A DNA stretch of 13,046 bases. It comes from Solirubrobacteraceae bacterium. Lineage in GTDB: Bacteria; Actinomycetota; Thermoleophilia; Solirubrobacterales; Solirubrobacteraceae. The notes beneath the pieces were generated by a model. That model was not told the DNA's origin and made no database searches. It worked only from the letters and a program-made list of their open reading frames with translations. The stretch covers positions 1 to 13,046 of the forward strand of contig JAEMSV010000102.1 of assembly GCA_016462625.1 (NCBI GenBank), written 5' to 3'. Both the position numbers and the translations under genes were made by a program. Shown one piece after another: positions 7,983 through 13,046 of this stretch (positions are counted from its first letter, which is position 1; every line of letters begins with the position of its first letter).

Positions 7983-10528
7983 AGGCCCGGCTCCAGGGGA
8001 CCGGCCCAGCCGAGCGACTGCTGCGGCAGACGGTGGACGAAGTGCGCGCGCTCAAGCTCGTCGGCAGCGCTGAGCAGCCGGTCGAGGAGGCCGGAGAGGA
8101 GCGCGTCGAGCGCCGGCCGCCGGCCGTTCTCGTCCTCGGAGGCCATGGCGGACGGGTCGGTGAGCGCCAGGGTGGTGCTCGCCTCGAGCACCTGGCGCTG
8201 GTCGGCTCGCAGTCTGGTCCCGTCCGTGACGGGGAGCGCCGCGAGGTCGTCGGTGAGGCGCGCCAGCTGGTAGGCGAGAGAGCGCGGATTGTGCTCGTCG
8301 AGGAGCAGCAGCTCCAGCGCGGTCTCGAGCTGTGCGCGCGAGCGGTACCGGCGGCGGTAGGTGATGATGCTCTCCGACGCCGTGAGCGTCGATTCGAGCA
8401 CGAGGCTGTCGGTGGCCACACCGCGCGACTCCGTGAGCGTCGAACGCACCAGCCACAGCAGCTGGATCGCGCGCTCCAGCCGGCGGCCACCGTCGAGGAA
8501 GCGCCAGCCGAGGTCGCGGACCATGCTCTCCTCGCCCAGGCCGCCGAGCGCGAGCAGACCCTGCATGAGCCGCTGGAGCGTCGCCTGCACGGCGGGCGCG
8601 GGCACGTCGTCACGGCGCCGCAGGCGCAGGATCTGCTGGTCGAGCGATCCGACGACGAGCCAGGTGTCGCCGGAGAGCTGGTCGCGGACTGCGTAGGCGC
8701 ACTGCAGCAGCGAGCGGACCGCGTGGGCGACGGTGCCCGGACGCCGCTCGTCGACGAGCAGCGACAGCAGCTCCCCGCTGGCGTCCGCGGGACCGATCGC
8801 GCTCGGCCCGCCCGCGCCCGTGGAGGTCGCCTGGCTCAGTGCCGCGAGCAGCGCGCCCAGCGCCTGCTCGCCCGCCGGATCGTCGCCGCCCTGGAACTCG
8901 TTGCGGCGGTCGTTGACGGCCCGGAGCAGGCGCACGGTCGCCTCGGCGCGCTCGGCGTAGCGGCCGAGCCACCAGAGGTTCTCCGCCGCGCGCGCGGAGA
9001 GCGACGCCATCGGGTCCACGCCCTCGACAGCGGGGCCACCTTCGAGCCAGAAGCCGGTCTGACGTTCGGGCTCGGAGGCGAGCACCCACGTGTCCTTGCT
9101 CACCGCGCCGGTCTGGTTGGAGATCCGCGAGCGCCCGTCGTCGCCCTCGGCCGCCACGCGGGTCAGCCCGCCGGGCATCACCGTGTACGAGTCGCGCCGC
9201 GCGACGGCGAAGGTCCGCAGGACCGAGCGGCGCGCCTGCAGGCCGTGGTCGCCGAGGGTCGGCGTCGTGGCCAGCGCGAGCGGCTCCTGGCCGACCCACA
9301 TCGCCGGCTGCTGCCCGATCCGGGCGCGCAGCTCGTCGCGCTCGGCCGCACTCAGCTCCCAGCCGAGGATCGCCGCACTCCCCGCGCCACGCGAGACGGG
9401 GCGGAGCACGATCTCGTCGAGCCGCTCGAGGACCCGCCGGCGCTCGGCCTCGTCCCCGCACCACCAGGTCGGGACGCTCGCCATCCGCGGGGTGCGGCCG
9501 AGCAAGTGCTCGCCGATCCGCGGCAGGAAGGGCAGCAGCGCCGGGTTCTCCAGGACCGACGAGCCGAGCGTGTTGACCACCGAGACCGTGCCGCGGCGCG
9601 TCGCCTCGACCAGGCCCGCCACCCCGAGCTGCGAGTCGGGGCGCAGCTCCAGCGGGTCGCAGTAGGCGCCGTCGACACGGCGCAGGATCACGTGGACCGG
9701 CTCCAGCGCGCCGAGCGAGCCCATCCACACGCCATCGCCGCGCACGACGAGGTCCGAGCCCTCGACGAGCGGGAAGCCGAGCGTGGACGACAGCACTGCG
9801 TGTTCGAACGCCGTCTCGTTCCACGGGCCCGGCGTGAGCACCACGATGCGCGGATCGTCGACCCCGGGTGGGGCCGCCGCCTGCAGCGCGCTGCGCAGGG
9901 CGCGGAAGAACGGCGCGAGCCGGTGGACGTTCGCGTCGCGGTACAGGCTCGGGAGGACCCGCGAGATGACGGTGCGGTTCTCCAGGGCGTAGCCGAAGCC
10001 CGACGGGGTCTGCGTGCGGTCGCCGAGGACGCACCAGCGGCCGTCGGCGTCGCGCCCCAGGTCGGCCGCATACCCGAAGAGCTGCGCCGGTCCGGGCAAC
10101 CGCACGCCGTCACACGCGCGCAGGAACCCCGCGTGGCCGAAGACGATCTCCGGGGGCAGCAGGCCGCGCCGCAGCAGGTCGCGGTCGCCGTAGAGGTCGT
10201 CGAGGACGAGGTTCAGCAGCTCCGCCCGCTCGATGACCGCCGACTCGATCGCCTGCCACTCCCGGCTGGAGATGACCGTCGGCAGCGGGTCGACCTTCCA
10301 TGACCGGCTGCCCTCGCCGTAGGCGTTGTAGACGACTCCGTCCTGGTCGAGCAGGCGCGCGCCCTCGTCGCGGCGGCGCATCAGCTCTTCGGTCCCCAGC
10401 TCGGAGAACGCTTCGGCCAGGTGGGACCAGTGCTCGCGCGGCGCGCCGGTCCCGGCGTCGAGCATCTCGTCGAAGCGCCCGGCCTCGGGCGCGTACGACG
10501 AGGGGGGCGTGATGACCGGGCTGTCCAC
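7979..10528 (-). CDS. Circularly permuted type-2 ATP-grasp fused to alpha-E (DUF403) domain
   Basis: The protein has 849 residues. Residues about 20-480 form a circularly permuted ATP-grasp of type 2: VVYNAYGEGSRSWKVDPLP, the nucleotide-site motif GDRTQTPSGFGYALENR (169-185), VVLTPGPWNETAFEHAVL (~230-247), ILRRVDGAYCDPLELRPDS (~277-295) and VVNTLGSSVLENPALLPFLP (~316-336). These enzymes are predicted to form amide bonds via an acyl-phosphate, using ATP. From M507 onward the alpha-helical alpha-E domain begins with SARAAENLWWLGRYAERAE, the family signature, and runs to the end at near full length (about 340 residues). In many bacteria these are two adjacent genes; here they are one chain. It starts at GTG (10526-10528), 14 bases after the DUF2126 stop, with no good Shine-Dalgarno, and its stop overlaps the next start. 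It should act in the cytoplasm as the central ligase of the cassette; substrate and product are unknown. Confidence 0.93.
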   Translation of the reverse strand: MDSPVITPPSSYAPEAGRFDEMLDAGTGAPREHWSHLAEAFSELGTEELMRRRDEGARLLDQDGVVYNAYGEGSRSWKVDPLPTVISSREWQAIESAVIERAELLNLVLDDLYGDRDLLRRGLLPPEIVFGHAGFLRACDGVRLPGPAQLFGYAADLGRDADGRWCVLGDRTQTPSGFGYALENRTVISRVLPSLYRDANVHRLAPFFRALRSALQAAAPPGVDDPRIVVLTPGPWNETAFEHAVLSSTLGFPLVEGSDLVVRGDGVWMGSLGALEPVHVILRRVDGAYCDPLELRPDSQLGVAGLVEATRRGTVSVVNTLGSSVLENPALLPFLPRIGEHLLGRTPRMASVPTWWCGDEAERRRVLERLDEIVLRPVSRGAGSAAILGWELSAAERDELRARIGQQPAMWVGQEPLALATTPTLGDHGLQARRSVLRTFAVARRDSYTVMPGGLTRVAAEGDDGRSRISNQTGAVSKDTWVLASEPERQTGFWLEGGPAVEGVDPMASLSARAAENLWWLGRYAERAEATVRLLRAVNDRRNEFQGGDDPAGEQALGALLAALSQATSTGAGGPSAIGPADASGELLSLLVDERRPGTVAHAVRSLLQCAYAVRDQLSGDTWLVVGSLDQQILRLRRRDDVPAPAVQATLQRLMQGLLALGGLGEESMVRDLGWRFLDGGRRLERAIQLLWLVRSTLTESRGVATDSLVLESTLTASESIITYRRRYRSRAQLETALELLLLDEHNPRSLAYQLARLTDDLAALPVTDGTRLRADQRQVLEASTTLALTDPSAMASEDENGRRPALDALLSGLLDRLLSAADELERAHFVHRLPQQSLGWAGPLEPGL
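7991..7994 (-). promoter_or_regulatory. Ribosome binding site for the transglutaminase gene
   Basis: On the minus strand GGAG lies 8 bases before the GTG start at 7982, inside the 3' end of the ATP-grasp/alpha-E gene. This supports the chosen start and independent re-initiation next to the GTGA overlap. Confidence 0.65.
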
Positions 10529-10542
10529 GGGCGGCAGGGGGC

Positions 10543-13046
10543 TCAGCGCTGCGCGGGGCGGCGCAGGTCGAGCGTGCGAGGGTATTCACCGGGGGGGATG
10601 TCCGGCGGCAGGGTCACCGGTCCCGGCGTGTGTCCCGCGGCCTCGAAGCGGTTCGAACGGCGCGATTGCGCCTCGCTCGCGTTGACCGGGAAGGTGTCGT
10701 ACGAGCGCCCGCCGGGGTGGACCACGTGGTAGGTGCAGCCGCCGAGCGAGCGTCCGGTCCAGCGGTCGATCAGGTCGAACACGAGCGGGCTGTGGATGCC
10801 GATCGTCGGGTGCAGCGCCGACCACGGCTGCCACGCGCGGTAACGGACTGCGGCCACGAACTCGCCCGCGGCGCCCGTGGGCTGGAGGGGGACGCGCTCG
10901 CCGTTGCACGTGACCACGTGGCGCTCGCCGATCATCCCGTCGACGCGCACCTGCACCCGCTCGAGTGACGAGTCGACGTATCGCGCCGTCGAGCCCGACG
11001 CCGACTCCTCGCCCAGGACGTTCCACGGCTCGATCGCCATGCGCAGCTCGAGGGTCACGTCGTCGACCTGCGTGGTGCCGAGGTGCGGGAAGCGGAACTC
11101 GAGGAACGGGTCGAGCCAGGCCGGGTCGAAGTCGGCGTCGCCGTGGTTGCACTCGGTGACGACCGCGCGAATGTCCTGCGCGACGAACCAGGGGAGCAGG
11201 AAGCGGTCGTGCAGCTCCGTGCCCCAGCGGACGAGCGGCGCGGCGTACGGCTCGCTCCAGAACCGCGCGACGAGCGCGCGCACCAGGAGCGCCTGCACCA
11301 GGGCCATCTGCGGGTGCGGCGGCATCTCGAAGCCACGCAGCTCGACGACGCCGAGGCGCCCGCGCTCGGAGTCCGGGGAGTAGAGCTTGTCGATGCAGAA
11401 CTCGGCGCGGTGCGTGTTGCCGGTGAGGTCGGTGAGGAGGTTGCGCAGGAGCCGGTCGACCTGCCAGGCGGGCACGGGCCGGCCCTTGCGCTCCGCCGCG
11501 AGTCGCTCCATCTCGCTGAACGCGATCTCGAGCTCGTAGAGGTTCTCGTGGCGGGCTTCGTCGACCCGCGGCGACTGGCTCGTCGGCCCGATGAACCGCC
11601 CGCTGAACAGGTACGACAGCGACGGATGGTGCTGCCAGAACGTGACGAGGCTGCGCAGCAGGTCGGGCCGGCGCAGGAACGGGCTGTCCTTCGGCGTCGT
11701 GCCGCCGAGGGTGATGTGCGCGCCGCCCCCGGTTCCCGTGTGCATGCCGTCGAGTGCGAACTTCTCGCTGGTGAGGCCGGTGCGGCGCGCCTCCTCGTCG
11801 AGGGTCTCGGTCTTCGCGACGAGCTCCTCCCACGAGGTGCTCGGGTGGATGTTGATCTCGATCACGCCCGGGTCGGGGGTGACGCTGAAGCTGTTCGCGC
11901 GCTCACCGCCACCGGACGGGGCGTAGCCCTCGATGACCACGGGCGTTGCGGCGGCCGCGGCGGCGTCCTCGATGATCGCGAGCAGCTCCGCGGCGTGCGC
12001 GAAGTCGTCGAGCGGCGGCAGGAAGACGTGGAGGCGGCCGTCGCGGACCTCGATGCAGAGCGACGTGATCGGCGGCGGCTCGACCTCCTCGACGGGCGCG
12101 GCCTTCGGCTCGCGCTCCATGGCGCCGACGGTGGCGAACTCCGAGGGCTCGGGATCGGGCACCGGCGGGGTCCAGGTGAGCGCGTCGAGCGGGAGGCGCA
12201 GGCCCATCGGGGAGTCGCCGGGGATCAGGAAGAGGTTGCCGCGGCGCACGGTCCACGTGCCGGTCTGCCAGGCCTCGTCGCCGACGCCGCGGTGCAGCGG
12301 GAGCGCCCAGCCGATGGGCTCGCCGCGGTCCTCGTCGAGCTGGGCGATGAGCGCAGCGCGGGCGTCGGCGTCGCGGGGCTCGTCGGGCTCGGGGCCATCG
12401 AGCTCGGGCGGATCGCCGCCGGGCAGCCGTGCCTCGCGCAGGAGCGCGTCGACCGGATCCTCGTACGCGGCGACCGCGGCGCTTCGCTCCAGGCCCAGCC
12501 GCGCCGTGACCGCCTGCATCAGCCGGTCCGCGTCCGCCGCGGTGTGGTCTTCAGGCTCGTCGGTCGGGTGCGCCAGCAGCGCCCGATCGCGCCACAGCGG
12601 CTCCCCGTCGGTCCGCCAGCGCACGCCGATCTCCCAGCGGGGCAGCGGCTCGCCGGGGTACCACTTGCCCTGTCCGTGCTGGATCACGGCGCCGGGCGCG
12701 AACCGGTCGGCCAGCCGCAGCGCGAGCTGCACGGCGAGCGCGTGCTTCGTCGGCCCGTCCGCGGCGGTGTTCCACTCGTCGGCCTCCATGTCGTCTGCAG
12801 CGACGAACGTCGGCTCCCCGCCCATGGTCAGGCGGACGTCGCCCTCCTCGAGCGCGGTGTCGACCGCGTGGCCGAGCGCGTCGATGGCCGCCCACTGAGC
12901 GGTGGTGTACGGAAGCGTCACCCGCGGGCGTTCCTCGACCCGGGTGACCGTGTTGGAGAACTCGAACGTCGTCTCGGCCGGCTCGACCGCGCCGGAGATC
13001 GGCGCCGACGCCGCGGGGGTCGGCGTGCACGACAGGGGGATGTGGC
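10543..13046 (-). CDS. Transglutaminase/DUF2126 protein, 5'-truncated by the window
   Basis: The minus-strand frame stays open past the first GTG (12921) to the right edge, and the 41 extra codons, including HIPLSCTP and SGAVEPAE, match the usual junction after a transglutaminase domain. About 833 residues are visible of a family usually near 1100, so the N-terminal transglutaminase domain with its triad is missing from view. The visible part is the DUF2126 region: DVRLTMGGEPTFV, HGQGKWYPGEPLPRW, VIEINIHPSTSWEEL (11821-11872), HTGTGGGAHITLGG (11701-11746), and DRWTGRSLGGCTYHVVHPGG near the end. The EIN-HP and GTGGG-H motifs resemble glutamine-synthetase/glutamate-cysteine-ligase folds, and the family was predicted to be a circularly permuted member of that ligase group. 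It should therefore form amide bonds with ATP, perhaps with hydrolase activity from the missing domain. An Asp/Glu/Pro-rich insert lies near 12330-12420. It is first in the visible operon; its promoter is outside. Confidence 0.92.
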   Translation of the reverse strand, partial: HIPLSCTPTPAASAPISGAVEPAETTFEFSNTVTRVEERPRVTLPYTTAQWAAIDALGHAVDTALEEGDVRLTMGGEPTFVAADDMEADEWNTAADGPTKHALAVQLALRLADRFAPGAVIQHGQGKWYPGEPLPRWEIGVRWRTDGEPLWRDRALLAHPTDEPEDHTAADADRLMQAVTARLGLERSAAVAAYEDPVDALLREARLPGGDPPELDGPEPDEPRDADARAALIAQLDEDRGEPIGWALPLHRGVGDEAWQTGTWTVRRGNLFLIPGDSPMGLRLPLDALTWTPPVPDPEPSEFATVGAMEREPKAAPVEEVEPPPITSLCIEVRDGRLHVFLPPLDDFAHAAELLAIIEDAAAAAATPVVIEGYAPSGGGERANSFSVTPDPGVIEINIHPSTSWEELVAKTETLDEEARRTGLTSEKFALDGMHTGTGGGAHITLGGTTPKDSPFLRRPDLLRSLVTFWQHHPSLSYLFSGRFIGPTSQSPRVDEARHENLYELEIAFSEMERLAAERKGRPVPAWQVDRLLRNLLTDLTGNTHRAEFCIDKLYSPDSERGRLGVVELRGFEMPPHPQMALVQALLVRALVARFWSEPYAAPLVRWGTELHDRFLLPWFVAQDIRAVVTECNHGDADFDPAWLDPFLEFRFPHLGTTQVDDVTLELRMAIEPWNVLGEESASGSTARYVDSSLERVQVRVDGMIGERHVVTCNGERVPLQPTGAAGEFVAAVRYRAWQPWSALHPTIGIHSPLVFDLIDRWTGRSLGGCTYHVVHPGGRSYDTFPVNASEAQSRRSNRFEAAGHTPGPVTLPPDIPPGEYPRTLDLRRPAQR

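Noticed and set aside
5362..8613. A 1083-codon open frame on the minus strand spanning parts of several genes
   Set aside because: It is antisense to the RTX-like gene and out of frame with the transglutaminase and ATP-grasp/alpha-E genes, which have clear family motifs. Its translation is Arg/Ala/Val-rich low complexity, typical of third-position GC bias, with no domain visible.
8033..10303. A 756-codon plus-strand open frame
   Set aside because: It is fully antisense to the ATP-grasp/alpha-E gene. Its composition is Arg/Glu/Ala/Gln-rich without motifs, as expected for a shadow frame in GC-rich DNA.
12919..12921. GTG as start of the DUF2126 protein
   Set aside because: The frame stays open to the window edge and the upstream 41 codons match the conserved junction with the transglutaminase domain, so the gene starts beyond the window.

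Overview
The window is very GC-rich (my estimate by eye is about 70%) and is densely packed with genes. It suggests a high-GC actinobacterium, most likely of the Thermoleophilia/Solirubrobacterales type. The clues are a DUF2510 plus DUF4870 membrane protein, a secreted RTX-like calcium-binding protein with a cationic C-terminal beta domain, a giant secreted PKD-type protein with Lys/Ala-rich patches, and an actinobacterial ATP-grasp/alpha-E fusion. The taxonomic placement is an inference from protein style, not a database result.

Left half, plus strand (2 to 7116): four genes run rightward. The first is the 3' part of a very large, probably secreted multidomain protein. Its reading frame is open to the left edge of the window, so the true start lies outside. 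After 67 bases come a small unrecognised helical protein (4476-4925) and, 9 bases later, a DUF2510/DUF4870 membrane protein (4935-5435). Then comes a Sec-secreted protein with RTX-like Asp/Gly repeats (5518-7116). This half looks like envelope or surface functions. I see no pathway linking the genes.

Right half, minus strand (13046 down to 7113): three tightly packed genes form one apparent operon that enters from beyond the right edge. In order of transcription they are a transglutaminase/DUF2126 protein (N-terminus cut off by the window), a fusion of a circularly permuted type-2 ATP-grasp with an alpha-E (DUF403) domain, and a stand-alone transglutaminase-like protein. The gaps are 14 bases and a 4-base stop/start overlap. 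These components match a system predicted by comparative genomics (Iyer and colleagues, 2009). There, a permuted ATP-grasp, a permuted glutamine-synthetase-like ligase (the DUF2126 region) and the alpha-E domain were proposed to make or attach a peptide tag, often with an NTN-hydrolase peptidase. The biochemical product is not known to me. This cassette is the most interesting content of the window.

The two halves converge at 7113-7116, where the stop codons of the opposing genes share a single CTAG palindrome, leaving no intergenic room for a terminator. I found no rRNA, tRNA, CRISPR array, insertion sequence, integrase, attachment site or replication origin. No stretch longer than about 85 bases is without a gene.
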